Part shown: piece by piece, positions 10,888 to 21,726 of the stretch
How the letters are laid out: every line of letters starts with the position of its first letter
How positions within the stretch are numbered: position 1 is the stretch's first letter
Assembly: GCF_003589595.1 (NCBI RefSeq)
Contig: NW_020653945.1
Coordinates: 3,475,108-3,539,107 of the forward strand
Origin: Hyposmocoma kahamanoa
Lineage: Eukaryota; Arthropoda; Insecta; Lepidoptera; Cosmopterigidae
Length of the DNA stretch: 64,000 bases
Direction: 5' to 3'
The notes under the pieces: generated by a model
Databases searched by the model: none
Seen by the model: the letters and a program-made list of their open reading frames with translations, nothing else
What the model was told of the DNA's origin: nothing
Made by a program: the position numbers and the translations under genes

Positions 10888-12201
10888 ATATTTTCTGCTA
10901 TTGTACTTTCTGTGAAATAATTTTGAATGTACAAATATAAAAGAACAAATAAATAACTCAGTGATTCAAAAACGAATTATAATAATACGAATAGGATTGC
11001 GGTTTGCATTTGCAAGATTTAGTAAAAAATTGAAACGTGATGGACATGAAACGGCATGTCAAAGACGGTTCATCGTTAAATTGTAAATTTTTGGATGTAA
11101 ATGTAAAAATGTAAATTGTAAATCAAGTTTTCGAAATCTTCACAGGATCCATAATCACGGGTGGCTAAGATAGGAAAGCCAGGTGTCTGTCTATTATTAA
11201 ATAAAATATTTTTAATTTCGTAAAGACTTTTACTTTGGTAATTTAAAATATGAAGTCTATTGAATATGACGATGTTTTACTACCTTGAAGTTCTATTATT
11301 TTTTGTTAATTTACTCCTCTAGTTTATTATAATTATTAATAGGATCGGACACTTAGAAAAAAATCCTTTGATCCAGTGCCTTCAGCATACCGTGTGTGAC
11401 ATATTGAGGAATGTTTAAGAAGAAGAATAATTACAAAAATATAGTACATTATTGCAGAGGCCGGGAAGTAAGGGATTGTTAGAGGAGTATGAGTTACAAG
11501 CGAGGCCTTGTATTGATACGAGTCAAGAAATTCCCATTCGCGCCGAGGCATGTATAGAATTTTTCTCAAATAATGCGAGGCAATCATAAAAGCCTTAAGA
11601 GAGGAAGATGTACAATAGAAAACATATTAATTAACAATAAAATGTATACAATACAATTGCTAAAAGAATATGTTCTTGTTTTTCCAGGCACATTAATAGT
11701 AATCTGCTGAATTTCTGATGATGTGTTTGAATGTATATCTATTACCGTGTTTTCGTAATTGCTCTTCAGACTAGCACTCATTTTCTCGCATCAAAATACA
11801 AAACAGCGACAAAACAAAAGAATAGGTTCCAAAACACTTTAGTTTAAATGTTACCGCTATTTTCTTTTTTTAAGTAAGCGGTACATTACATTTATATACA
11901 TTTTTAATTCTTTTTTCTTTGGCCTCTTTACATAATTCATTATTATTAAGTAGATTTATAAGTTTAGAGAAGAGGATAGTCACCTGGACGCTGGCAGAAT
12001 TGTCCTCAGTGGGATAGAGGCCAAATACAAAAAAAAGAAGAGGACAGTAATGGGTTTTTATACTTACTTTGCAGGCCTTGGCCGAGAAGAAGTCGCATGG
12101 TATATGAATGACAAACTTTCCGTGTTAGTTTTTTGAAAGTAATGCAAACAAATAATACGCTTTATAAGTACAGTTTAGAATAGTAGTTTGCATTAGTTTT
12201 A
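10888..12201. other. mostly unassigned, with a family C remnant
   Basis: A family C fragment on the minus strand lies at about 11326-11400 (box region with CAGCATACCGTGTGTGAC and the TTATAATTATTAAT end). Nothing else is recognised and no gene is called. Confidence 0.35.
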
Positions 12202-12462
12202 GAAGCTATAGAATTCCTTGTGAATGAGTTCATCCAAAGAAGTACTGCCCTTTACCGATTTCTGCCGCCAAGCAATAATAAAAGCATTATATATGGGACT
12301 TGTCAACTTATACCTCAGGGTGACGGGCACAGTGGACTGCCCCTAAGATCTTTGCGATTAAAAGCTCTAAGTGGCAGTGCAACTGTTATGGATAGGCGTG
12401 TCGCTTACCGCCAGGCGTTAACTTGTTCCTCCTTTCACTTGGCATTAAAAAAAAATTAGACA
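12202..12462 (+). repeat. family A repeat
   Basis: Plus-strand copy with an internal deletion after AGCATTA, ending in CACTTGGCATTAAAAAAAAA. Confidence 0.75.
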
Positions 12463-12818
12463 AAACTGGTTAATGACTTTATCGTACCACCCAGGCATGA
12501 CCATGGGACCAGTAGAGTCCGAAATATTGGTTTGTTTGAAAACAAATATTTACGATTTAGATACGAAAAAACATTTTTATTCCCAATGTGTGACAACCGC
12601 GAAAACCTAAGAAATCGTTATACGTAACTACCCAAATAAATGAGTTACCGATGAATTTTATCGGTGGCTAATTTTCACACTACACGCTATAATTACTCTC
12701 TGGCTGAAAAAAATATAAACTTTACTTTTACCGATGTTTCGTTTTACTAATTTTATTTTTATATTTCTATAAAGTAATTGAAGAAAATCTTTAAGTTTTT
12801 TCTATACAATATTAAGTG
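12463..12818. other. unassigned stretch
   Basis: No gene or repeat is recognised. Confidence 0.3.
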
Positions 12819-13026
12819 ACGGAACTAACAAGTCGTGCACCTGTGGTAAGCTACACGCTTGTCCATAACAGTTGCAATGCCAATCAGTGCTTTAAACCGC
12901 AAAGATCTCAGGGTCACTGCCACTGCGTCTGTCACCCTGAGACATAAGTTGACAATTCCCATGTGCCTGTAATTTCACCAGCACCCTTACCCTTCAAAAC
13001 CGAAACACAGTAATGCTGACATAGAA
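12819..13026 (-). repeat. family A repeat, head missing
   Basis: Minus-strand copy from the AAGTGACGGAACTAAC end to CAGTAATGCTGACAT. The head block beyond the internal site is absent. Confidence 0.75.
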
Positions 13027-13539
13027 ATAAGTTTATTGTTCATAAAATCAGACATATATATACATATATATATCGCATGCCTTATATTCACAATTTTTTT
13101 ATTGTTAATAGCTACAATGGCTACTAGCTACCTTCTTTCTTATCGAAAAGCGTCGAATTGTATTAAAATTTACTCATGCGTTATCTTTGTATACAATTTC
13201 CTCACCCATGACTGTACGATGTACTCTACATTCAATCAAAGGTGTCATCGACGTAACTTATGTTGCCGTAAAATGCGTATAATAGTGCAAGTACATATTA
13301 TCGATGTATTTTTGTTATTTCTGCATCGAGATCATCGATTATCGTCTTTCAATATTATGATCTTCTTGAATTAAAACTATGTCAATCAATGTCGGCGAGG
13401 ATTGTGAACTGGTTCACCGCTCTATATCTTGATATATAGTCCCCTTAGTTCTAACAGCAGTTGCACTAATATGGCTAAATAGATAAAAACTTCCGTATTG
13501 TATACATTTGCAATGTCATAATCTTAAAAAAATCTGAAC
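13027..13539. other. unassigned stretch
   Basis: No gene or repeat is recognised. Confidence 0.3.
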
Positions 13540-13990
13540 ATGCTACCTTTGCCATTTGTTATCACTCATCCTCTATATTTTAAAACACGTGGTGAAGTGA
13601 TACAAAGGCAGACCAGACATAAAATCATGAATCTTTTGTACCAACCTCGTTGCCATAAATTAATTTATAAGAGTAACTGCTACAACATGTGCATAGAGAT
13701 CTTCAATAGTTTATCAAATGAATTGAAATTACTACACGGACCTACGTTTAAATCACAATTGACAAAATGGCTTATGACACATTGCTTCTATACTAATAAA
13801 TAATATTTAGAATTTACAAACACTAATTTATATTAATTTGAAATGCAATTAATTTTTGAGGCCAAAATATTTAATGCAATTAATATTTGCACATCTGCTG
13901 CCAGGTTCAATACATTGTGTCTAATTTTATTTAAGATCTGTAGAATTACTGCATTCTGGCAAATAAACTTTTTTTTATTTCTAATCCTGA
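13540..13990 (+). pseudogene. LINE ORF2 C-terminus and 3' tail
   Basis: The 87-codon frame 13540-13803 has TRGEVIQRQTRHKI, then YNMCIEIFNSLSNELK, then FKSQLTKWLMTHCFYT. This pattern (an 'F/YN.LP..ik' block followed by 'F...L..WL....FY') closes the ORF2 of Jockey/CR1-type LINEs. A roughly 180-bp 3' UTR follows, with AATAAAC and a T-rich end at 13966-13980. It is truncated at the 5' end. The clade is inferred from pattern only. Confidence 0.5.
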
Positions 13991-14034
13991 AGACGAGCGT
14001 CCACACTGGCAATTGTTAAATCATGCGACTTTGA

Positions 14035-14160
14035 TGGCCCAGCGATTAGCGTGCACTATAGGCACTAGGAATCTCGAATTCGATTCTCAGTGGGATCAAT
14101 TTGGGAAACAACTCTTTCTAAATTTGTTTCGGCCTGAATGTTCTGGGTAGCGTCCTGTTG
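14035..14160 (+). repeat. possible tRNA-related SINE fragment
   Basis: A box A-like TGGCCCAGCGATTAGC and a box B-like GAATTCGATTCTCAG lie 40 bp apart, followed by CTCTTTCTAAATTTG. The piece at 50299-50420 has the same layout (GCGGCCTAGTGGTCTGC, then CTTTCTAAATTAGATCAGG). Confidence 0.4.
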
Positions 14161-14169
14161 CCCTATAAC

Positions 14170-14345
14170 TCCACTAATTTTTATTGTGGTTATTAATACA
14201 AAGAACGAATACATAGAAAAACTTTTTCGACCCGATGGGACTTGAACCCACGACCATACTGCACAGTAGTATTACTCTTACCAACTGAGCTGCGGGTCGA
14301 GTTACCGAGTTGTCGAAATTGTCCAATGTGTCTTTTGTCAAAGAC
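14170..14345 (-). repeat. SINE with an intact tRNA-like cloverleaf head
   Basis: The minus strand of 14228-14299 folds as a 72-nt tRNA. The acceptor CGACCCG pairs with CGGGTCG, there is a D arm GCTCAGTTGGTAAGAGT, anticodon stem ATACT/AGTAT, and T arm GTGGG/CCCAT with TTCAAGT loop. The anticodon loop ACTGTGC has C where tRNAs almost always have U33. It is followed by a tail like that of family C (GTTCTTTGTATTAATAA). I read it as a SINE head and not as a working tRNA gene. Confidence 0.5.
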
Positions 14346-14703
14346 CGTTGAACCGCTCGTGACATCCAGTGAGAGATTTTAAAACCTTCTTCACTGCAGC
14401 ATTATAAAAATTTAGTTGCCCTGGTCATACAGAAAATGTCCTGGCTTGAGACCAAACCGTTGATGTGGTCATTATTATTATTATTCGTTTAGAGAGGCCT
14501 ATATCAAACTCCATACTGGTACAGGTTGAAGTAAACATATGAGCTGGGAAGGAGTTGGACATATCTGTCGCATGCACCCACAGAGATGAGCTCATACACC
14601 CACTTGGTGGAGGCCGGAGAACGACAAGCGGCGTGGCAGATCAAACGGGGTGATGTCAAACCCGGAGCTGTGGAAGTCGAGGGGCTAATTAAAAAAACAG
14701 AGA

Positions 14704-14868
14704 GATTTAGTAGCGATAGAACTTCTTGTGAAAAAGTTCGTTCAGAGAAGTACTGCCTGTTCCTGCCGCCGAGTAATAATGTGAGCATTACTGCGATTCG
14801 GTTTTGAAGGGTGACGAGCGCAGTGCAATAACCCTGGAATTTTTGCAATGTAACGCTCTATGCGGTAG
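14704..14868 (+). repeat. family A repeat, 5' part (split copy)
   Basis: Runs from AGTAGCGATAGAACTTC to the CGCTCTATGCGG block. The rest of the copy seems to continue at 15110-15139 (GGTGCTCTAAGCGGCACTG) and 15384-15455 (GAACAGGCATGTCACTTACC). The RTE fragment at 14884-15100 and an unidentified GC-rich piece at 15140-15383 lie between. Confidence 0.65.
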
Positions 14869-14883
14869 CTTAGCTAAGCTTAA

Positions 14884-15100
14884 GTAGCAGTGGGCCGCGC
14901 ATGTCTACAGAAGGGTTAATCGCCGATGGAGCACACATGTTCTTGAATGGCGTCAAGGAAAACGTAGTGTGAGACGCCCTGCGGCAAGATGGACGGACAG
15001 CCTGAGAAAGGTGGCCGGCAGCGGCTGGATGCGGGAGGCACAAAACCGGGAGAGTTGGCGTACTCAAGGGGAAGCTTATGTCCATCAGTGGATGCGTGTA
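14884..15100 (+). pseudogene. RTE-type LINE C-terminal fragment
   Basis: Reading from 14890 gives QWAAHVYRRVNRRW, then VLEWRQGKRSVRRPAARW, TDSLRKVAGSGWM and SWRTQGEAYVHQW, ending in tandem stops. The 'W.GH..R...RW ... RWTD...KVAG..W ... GEAYVQQW' order is the conserved C-terminus of insect RTE-like ORF2. The polymerase core is missing. It separates two parts of a family A copy, so it may be a late, heavily 5'-truncated insertion. Confidence 0.75.
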
Positions 15101-15383
15101 AGATAATGATGGTGCTCTAAGCGGCACTGCGACTGTTAGGGTGCGTTTATTCGACCGCGTATATATAACTGTTATGGCAAAATACGCTCTATTTGTTTAC
15201 CTTTTTACGTTTTAACGTGAGCCTGCCTTGTCTCTTGTCTACGCGGCGGCCGTGTGGTTGTTTTATTCCGAGGAATTTAAATGTTGTTGACTAGTAAATA
15301 GGATTCAGATTCGCCATTAATGTACGTGAAAGCGTGGAAACTGGGCGGCCGCGCGAAGACTTTCGCGTCGTGTAACCGGGCGC

Positions 15384-15455
15384 TTATGAACAGGCATGTC
15401 ACTTACCACCAAGCGCAAGACTTGTTCGTCCTGTCACTTAGTACCTATCATAAAA
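15384..15455 (+). repeat. family A repeat, 3' end of split copy
   Basis: GAACAGGCATGTCACTTACC followed by GACTTGTTCGTCCTGTCAC and TACCTATCATAAAAAAAG, the normal 3' end of the family. Confidence 0.65.
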
Positions 15456-16164
15456 AAAGAAATCTCTCGTGTGACAGAAACAAAAATTCATCACAATTAA
15501 AATGTATTTATTTTAATCACGTAAATATCATTACCACAGCCCGAAAATTTATTAGAAAGTCTCCATTGGAGAAATTTACAAATCTTCAATTTTATTTTAC
15601 ACTCAGTTACAATATGACACGGTACCGCCGCTTGACCCAAACGATTCGGAACAGGAAGTCGTTCCGATTGAGGAAATTTTGATTGTCAAAACTATATTTC
15701 AACTTTTAGTTGAAATTAATCAGTAACGGAGTTGTAATTGATTGATTAATTGATTAACAATGAGCGTGCACTTCGTATTAATTGTTTTTATTTTTGATTG
15801 ATTTCGTTAAGTACAGCGATGATTCGATAGAGTTACAAGAATAGATCAAGAGTTTGTTTACCTTATCGATACTTGTGAAACACAAATAATCAAGAGATAG
15901 CAAGTGAATGATTATAACAAGGTGATTAGCTCTTTCAGTATGTTGCTATCTGTGACATTTGAAATGAATTTTGTAAAAGATGAATACGAAGAAATGTTTA
16001 TTTACAAACAGTAAACGCCAGGGTTCCTTACTCAATATTTCGAAAAATATGCCTTTTGAGTGAGAGTTTGATCAATTTTATGATTTCAAGTGTAATTTGC
16101 TTACCTATGAAATACGGATTAATTGAAATTTGATAGAGATAACAAAAACAAAGCACAAGTCCGA
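15456..16164. other. mostly unassigned, with a LINE tail
   Basis: At 16078-16126 the sequence TTTCAAGTGTAATTTGCTTACC and then CTATGAAATACGG matches the 3' end of the LINE remnant at 20228-21315. The rest shows nothing recognisable. Confidence 0.35.
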
Positions 16165-16620
16165 TCTTGCATGGAGTACTGCAGTCACCTGTGGCTCAGC
16201 GAAGTATCAACTTGAGGCTCTTGATTGAACGCAGAGCCAGGAGACTCATTAGTAACGATTATAAGCTCGAATTTAAACTTCATGGTTTAGCCCACCGGCA
16301 CAAAGTTGCCTGTCTGTCGGTTTTCTACAGAATATATTTCGGTGAGTGTGCCCATGAGTTCCATTAGCTCATCCCGTCCGTCCCCTTTTACCATCGGACA
16401 TCTGGACTTGGTCGATATTCCCATTAGACGTACTAAGCGCTTTTCATCATCTTTTATTATGCGCGCACCCCAGGAATGGAATTCCCTGCCTGCTACTATG
16501 TTTCCGAGCACATACAAGCCGAGGACCTTCAAGATGCGACTGAATAGGCATCTTCTGGGCGAGCTTGCTCATCGTAGATCCTATAATTGCTCCAGAACTA
16601 GGTCGTGAGCAAATCCATTT
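16165..16620 (+). pseudogene. Jockey-like LINE ORF2 C-terminus, frameshifted
   Basis: Two frames together give the end of a LINE ORF2. The frame 16167-16367 holds ERRARRLISNDYKLEF, then HRHKVACLSVFYRIYFGEC. The frame 16306-16608 holds VDIPIRRTKRFSSSFIMR, EWNSLPATMFPS and FKMRLNRHLLGE. A frameshift lies near 16350-16380. The same protein end is found at 53107-53420, where KLQSLEHRRKVSCLSVYYKI is still clear. It is 5'-truncated and inactive. Confidence 0.75.
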
Positions 16621-16696
16621 AATTTAAAAAACAAATAGGAATTAATATGGGATACGTACAGGAGCAGGATTTATCACCAATATATTTATAAAATAC

Positions 16697-17270
16697 ATAT
16701 TTAGTAGCAGTAGAGTTCCTTGTGAATGAATTCGTCCAGGGAAGTGTTGCCACCTACGTTACCTGTATCTGCCGCCAAGCAGTAAATAAATTTATTTGTT
16801 TATTTATTTATTCAAATAATAATAAATAACGCACACACTCAACATAGCCCCGCACTAGGGAAACCCTGTGTCGCGGGTGCCATGGACATACACATAGACA
16901 ACCACAAATTACACCCAAACTCACGAGAGAAATAATTGTAGGCCATACAACTATTTCTCCCGGCCCAAGAATCGAACCTGGGACCTCTGCGTGGCCGTCC
17001 GGCATGGTAACCGTTTGGCCACAGAGGCAGTTAAAAAAAACCAGTAAGTTGTGAGTATTACTTACTGCGTTTCGATTTTGAAGGGTAAAGATGCTGGTAA
17101 AATTACAAGTACCCCATCCACTTGTAATTTCTCTCTTCAAGTTATGTCTCAGGGTGACTCAGATCTTTGCGATTAAAGCTCTGAGTGGCACTGCAACTTT
17201 TAAGGACAGGCGTGTCGTTTACCACTAGGTACACGACTTGTTCGTACCGCCACTTCGTATCATACAAAAA
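16697..17270 (+). repeat. family A repeat interrupted by a family B SINE
   Basis: Plus-strand copy with head GTAGCAGTAGAGTTCC and end TTCGTATCATACAAAAAAAA. It is broken after GCCAAGCAGTAA (about 16786) and resumes at CCAGTAAGTTGTGAG (about 17040). A CAGTAA duplication flanks the inserted SINE. The break point lies within about 12 bp of the break in the copy at 5897-6310. Confidence 0.8.
16816..17032 (-). repeat. family B SINE, full length, inside family A
   Basis: Minus-strand copy with all body blocks and a box B-like GGTTCGATTCTTGGGCC. Its 3' end faces an AATAATAATAAATAA stretch, and it is flanked by CAGTAA on both sides. Confidence 0.88.
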
Positions 17271-17465
17271 AAAAGAGAACTTCTGACCCAGGCACTACAG
17301 AAGGCGAATATTTGTTATGTGAACTATGTAATCAGCGCCGTGAACCACACCACAGCTAAAATTTAAAAACATACTGAACCCGAGACAGAAATTACTCAAA
17401 AAAAAGATAGAAAATTTACAAAAATTAAATTATAGTGAACTTTAATGTTATAATAGAAAATTTAA

Positions 17466-17591
17466 CTATTTTTTCGAAGTCGCGTGTATTTGTTTTTTAA
17501 AAGAAACCAACGTTTCGGTCCCTTTACAGGCCCCATGGTCACGGCTCACCGAAACGTTGGGTTGTTTAAAAAAAAAGATTTAGATCCGAGA
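17466..17591 (+). repeat. family G repeat with inverted repeat
   Basis: TTGTTTTTTAAAAGAAACC, ACGTTTCGGTCCCTTTACAG and CCCCATGGTCACGG are shared with 25988-26085 and 50536-50693. In this copy AACCAACGTTTCGGT-type sequence near 17507 returns as ACCGAAACGTTGGGTT near 17547, so the RNA or DNA strand could form a hairpin with a 14-bp stem. The class of the repeat is unknown. Confidence 0.6.
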
Positions 17592-17922
17592 ATCGTTTCA
17601 TAATAACTAGATATTTATTGATACACTTAATTGTTAAGACTACAGCAGACTGAGATGGATTGGTAACAAGTTTTCTTCACAACCGAAATCTTACATCTAC
17701 AAGCACAGTAAAGTAAGTAGTATCTCTATGCCTTCAAGAGTTTATTTAGTTTTAAAGTGTCTCAAGTATCTCAACTTCAATTCACAATTCCCGTGAAAAG
17801 TAAACTGATCCCGGATCGTTGAACCGAAGAACCGATTCCTACGCAGCAATGCCTGATGTTGACTTTCAACCTACGCTCGTGAGATCTCGACTTCTGTCGC
17901 AACGAAGTTGGTTTTTTTTGCT
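17592..17922. other. unassigned stretch
   Basis: No gene or repeat is recognised. Confidence 0.3.
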
Positions 17923-18438
17923 ACGAATTATAAACAATATTTAAACATATATCACACACTAGAATACCTACTTACAAAACCGGCTACAGTGTTTAATATA
18001 AACTTAAAATCAAGGTGTCACAAAAATGTTACCAAATTCAGACTGTTTATAGTAGCAGATTTTGAAAAAGTTTCTCATAAAAAAAATCGTTTGTTTTCAT
18101 AAATACTATTCCTTTAACGGATTTAAATAAAACTTGGCAGATAGATGCACTCAATGTAAGCGACACCTTCTCATGTAAAAAGATTAAAGTACTTATCGTA
18201 ACTTATGGTATTTCTCAAAAGAAACTAACTTGACTCAAAAAAGAACAAATAAGGCGGGATAATACTTATGAAAACAAACGATTTTTTCAATTAGAAACTT
18301 GTTCAAAATCTGTTTTTCTTTACGTTCTGAATTTAATAACATTTTTATGATACCTTCTTAGTTTTTGAGTTTGTATTGAACACTCTCACGAGGGTATTTT
18401 AATGTGTGATATACGTTTAAATGTTGTTTATAATTCTT
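17923..18438. repeat. long inverted repeat (foldback), arms about 185 bp
   Basis: The left arm 17923-18112 and right arm 18256-18438 are imperfect reverse complements. For example AAAATCGTTTGTTTTCATAA at 18083-18102 faces TTATGAAAACAAACGATTTT near 18266-18285. The outer ends are ACGAATTATAAAC and GTTTATAATTCTT. The 140-bp spacer resembles the right end of family D (AAAACTTGGCAGATAG). No coding sequence is present. Confidence 0.8.
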
Positions 18439-19271
18439 TATCCACCTGTTTGTCATAGGTATAACAACAATTTCCTACTACAACATTTTTCCTACTACAG
18501 AAACCAATATTAAATTTATTTAATTATTTTATCTGAAATACCTCTTTTTTCAGTTTTTTTAATCTGGAGTATTTGTTTTTTAAAGCCATAATATAAGGGT
18601 ATATTTTGCACTCTCAACAATAATATGGCGAAATTGTTATTTAAAAAAATGTATTTTGTCAAAATCAAATCGATGTCATTTTTGGCAAAATTGTTACTTA
18701 TGTCTGTATGTGTTATAGATAAGACTTCGTATTTTATATAACTGCACTGTACAATACTAGAATGTGTGTTCACACATGTGCTACGTAATTATATTACGCT
18801 CCAATCATGCACCCGTACAGGTCACGGTGGCTAATTGCCGACAAAAGAAGGATTGTGTGAAACAAGCCCGAGCTGGTGTTCGTCAGTGCATACGAGATTT
18901 ACACTACTAACTTACACGTGCGGATTAGGAATTTAGAAATCGATGTAGAATATACGTCACAAAGTCCATGACGAGTGGAGTTGTTAAGTTTGTCGTGGTG
19001 GGCCAGATTTTCATTTGTTAAGATATTCAAGATTTTTGCGTCATAGCCTTGCTTTTCCTGACAATGTTTTCTGCGAACTCAATACATTGTATGCCAATGA
19101 GTCACTACACTTATCAACACGGAAAACAAATATCGACAAGTACGACAGAAAAAATTAATGTCCATGTAAAAATAATGAAAAGACGTTTTAAAGTGTGTTC
19201 CGAATCGACTCCTATGACACAGTTCTATACAGGTCGGCAACGAATCTACGGGTTTTAGTACTATACTCATC
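18439..19271. other. unassigned stretch
   Basis: No gene or known repeat is recognised. Confidence 0.3.
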
Positions 19272-19573
19272 AGACCGTGCCGGGCGCGAGCCGAGCCACG
19301 TACGAGACTCGGATTGGAAATGTTGCGTACATTTTATATGAAGTGATTCACATTCTAACGTGCCGCGTCCGTGGCACGGACGAGCGATGCCCGAGTTGCT
19401 TCCGAACTCGTCCGAGCCTCGGATGCGGCCCGGCCCGCCTCGGCTTGTTGTAATGTGAACACTGTTTGACTCTGTCTAATTTAAGATCGTGCGACACGTA
19501 CGAGTCTCGGATGCCTTAGACACGGCTTCCGAGGCTCGGATGACTCGGACACGGCTCGCGCCCGGCACGGTCT
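19272..19573. mobile_element. GC-rich MITE W (302 bp)
   Basis: Perfect 22-bp terminal inverted repeats beginning AGACCGTGCCGGGCGC enclose a GC-rich core, in sharp contrast to the AT-rich flanks. The core repeats a CGAG(T/C)CTCGGATG motif in both orientations. No open frame of note is present. No convincing target duplication was found. Confidence 0.75.
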
Positions 19574-19591
19574 AATATGAATCATCCTTTA

Positions 19592-19767
19592 CTCTCGTTC
19601 CCCGTCCTACATCCGTCCGAAACAATTACTGTCAAATAAGTAATATTCGAACAAATCTAAAGGTAATGTCACGTATCATTCGCATCAGGCGTCTTTTAAT
19701 TTGGTCGGGAATTACCTACTTATTTGGCAGTAATTGTTTCTGACGGATATCGGACGGAGAACGGGAG
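19592..19767. mobile_element. MITE V, copy 1 (176 bp)
   Basis: Imperfect inverted repeats of about 50 bp start CTCTCGTTCCCCGTCC and continue through GAAACAATTACTGTCAAATA; the other arm reads back from GGGAG at 19767. TA is found on both sides (19590-19591 and 19768-19769), which fits a Tc1/mariner-type or similar mover. Reduced copies lie at 23502-23653 and 23934-23984. Confidence 0.7.
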
Positions 19768-20227
19768 TATAGGGCCAGTTTCTTGTGAATTTCTGATTGC
19801 GTCCTTATGCAGTCGACGATGGCTGATCAGCGGCCGCGAACGGGCGCGTTGACGCGAACAGTAGCTTCAATGCCCGCCACGTTTACGGCCGAATGACTCC
19901 GAAGATGCGAAGGTTTCATACACCTCGACTCGAAATGGTGGCTGAACGGCGGCCAAACAGCCGCGTCGACAGCGAATCGGCTTAATGTGACATTCCACGA
20001 TTCCATTTCACTGCGATTTTATTATAAACCTTTAGTAACTGAGGCAGTCTTCGTCCAGAAGCAGAGTATATTATAAGCTGATGTAGATTCACAGCTCTAT
20101 AGGTTAGGTACAAAGAAACTTAAGTGCTAGGAAGTAATTTTTACTACAGAGCGTTTTAAAGACAATGATGCTCTTGTTTAGGCATTTAAAACATCTTAAG
20201 GTTAAATAAAATACTTTAAATGAAAAA
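19768..20227. other. unassigned stretch with a CpG-rich part
   Basis: The segment 19790-19990 is richer in G, C and CpG than its surroundings (GCGGCCGCGAACGGGCGCG). It holds no open frame or RNA gene that I recognise. Confidence 0.35.
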
Positions 20228-21315
20228 CTAACGAGGTTAGGACTTCATGTCTTTTACAGAGGGTCGATGTCAACGGTACAAGATCGTCAGGGTCTGCCAT
20301 TAGCATTGGAGTCCCTCAAGGTTAAATTCTAGGTCCTTTTTTGTTTTTAGTTGACATTAATGACTTACCTAGCCTCGTGGAGGTTACATAACATGAGACA
20401 GTATTGTTTGTTGATGGTACTTCCTTATTATTCAAAGTTAAAAGGCTAAAGGTTATTCCTATGACAATGTGAAAAAAATACGAAAACTTTCTGACGTCGA
20501 AACATCTAGATTGGTTTACTTCAGCTACTTTTACAGTTTAATCACACACAGCATTTTGCTTGAGGTAATGCCGCCGATGTTAATAGAATTATTTATTAGA
20601 CAACAAAATTGTGAAGGTACAATGGAAATTAAATTAAGTACACAAAATAAAAGAAACACAATTTGTTGCAGCGACTATCGTGTACAAATAAATGATTAAA
20701 TATTTTAGGAAAAGAAATATTTTAGGGCAATATACAATCTGGGTCCCAGAGTGTCTTTGAGAGATAAGTTTAAATAGATTAACATTCTCACACTAAAACA
20801 TACATAGTACATTTATGAAAATGTTATTCACGTTAAGAAAATTGTTTTTTTTACGAAGAATAGAAAAAACAGACATAACATTAATACGAGTAATAATAAT
20901 AAAGTAGCTGTTCTTGACAGTCGTCTTCACAAAGTCTCAAATTCATTTTCATTCTCAACACATAAGGGGCAATGCATATGCTTCTATAATAAGATTTCGG
21001 TTGATTTTCAAAATTTGTAATTTACGAGGTTTAGAACTATAGTGAAAGAAAAATGTTATACTAAACGTTTATTATACAGCTTCTGCGTACTTGAATGATA
21101 AAAATCCGTGGTAATGACCCATTTAGCTCTTGCAGATAGTCTCGATCTAAGATGTTTAAATTAAATGTTGTAATGATAAATGTATTGTTACAAAGAGCAA
21201 CCCTTCTTCTTCTCAGAGGAATCTGTCTTACGAATGAACGAGCAGTAGACTATGATTAAAGTATGACATTTCAAGTGTAATTTGCTTTTCCTATGAAATA
21301 AAGATTATTTGACTT
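20228..21315 (+). pseudogene. decayed LINE reverse transcriptase with 3' UTR
   Basis: The region 20266-20440 translates to VNGTRSSGSAISIGVPQG, stop, ILGPFLFLVDINDLPSLVEV, stop, then LFVDGTSLLF. These are the QG and active-site blocks of a LINE polymerase. Both catalytic Asp positions of the usual FADD have decayed to VDG, and stops interrupt the frame. The thumb and C-terminal part follow from 20469 (KLSDVETSRLVYFSYFYSL) and continue in several frames to about 21100. A 3' UTR with AATAAAG at 21297-21303 closes the element. A second, shorter copy of the same 3' end lies at 52084-52475. Confidence 0.75.
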
Positions 21316-21350
21316 AACTTTGACCATATCGTGGTTTTTATCATTGTAAA

Positions 21351-21726
21351 CTTAGAATAATAACGCATAGAAACCTAGTCCGCACACGCTAAGTGAGGCA
21401 AATTGAAGCGCGCCCAATGGGCCTACACGAGCGGGCGGGCCTTCAGTGCTCAAGGTCAACTTGCACCGCGAACAGATCAAGAATTTTAGCTAAAAATGAC
21501 GAAATGTGCGGTAAATGAGTGTAAAAATACGTCAGACAAACAAAATAGATACTAACATCACATTCCACAAGAAAGTAACGCGTTTCAACTTGTATTTTTA
21601 TATAAACATTCACTAAAACCGAAAATTAACCTACTACTAAAACTAGCCTACATGAATTTGATTTTTGCCTCACTTGTGACAGTTCGTTTGATATGAAACT
21701 ATCATTCCATGCGTTATTATTCTAAG
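21351..21726 (-). mobile_element. MITE family E, copy 2 (376 bp)
   Basis: Nearly identical to the element at 1892-2269 but in reverse orientation. It has the same CTTAGAATAATAACGC inverted repeats and its own perfect 8-bp target duplication ATTGTAAA (21343-21350 and 21727-21734). The close match of the two copies points to fairly recent activity. Confidence 0.9.

Noticed and set aside
14228..14299. Functional tRNA-Thr gene
   Set aside because: C at position 33 and a SINE-like tail instead of a terminator.
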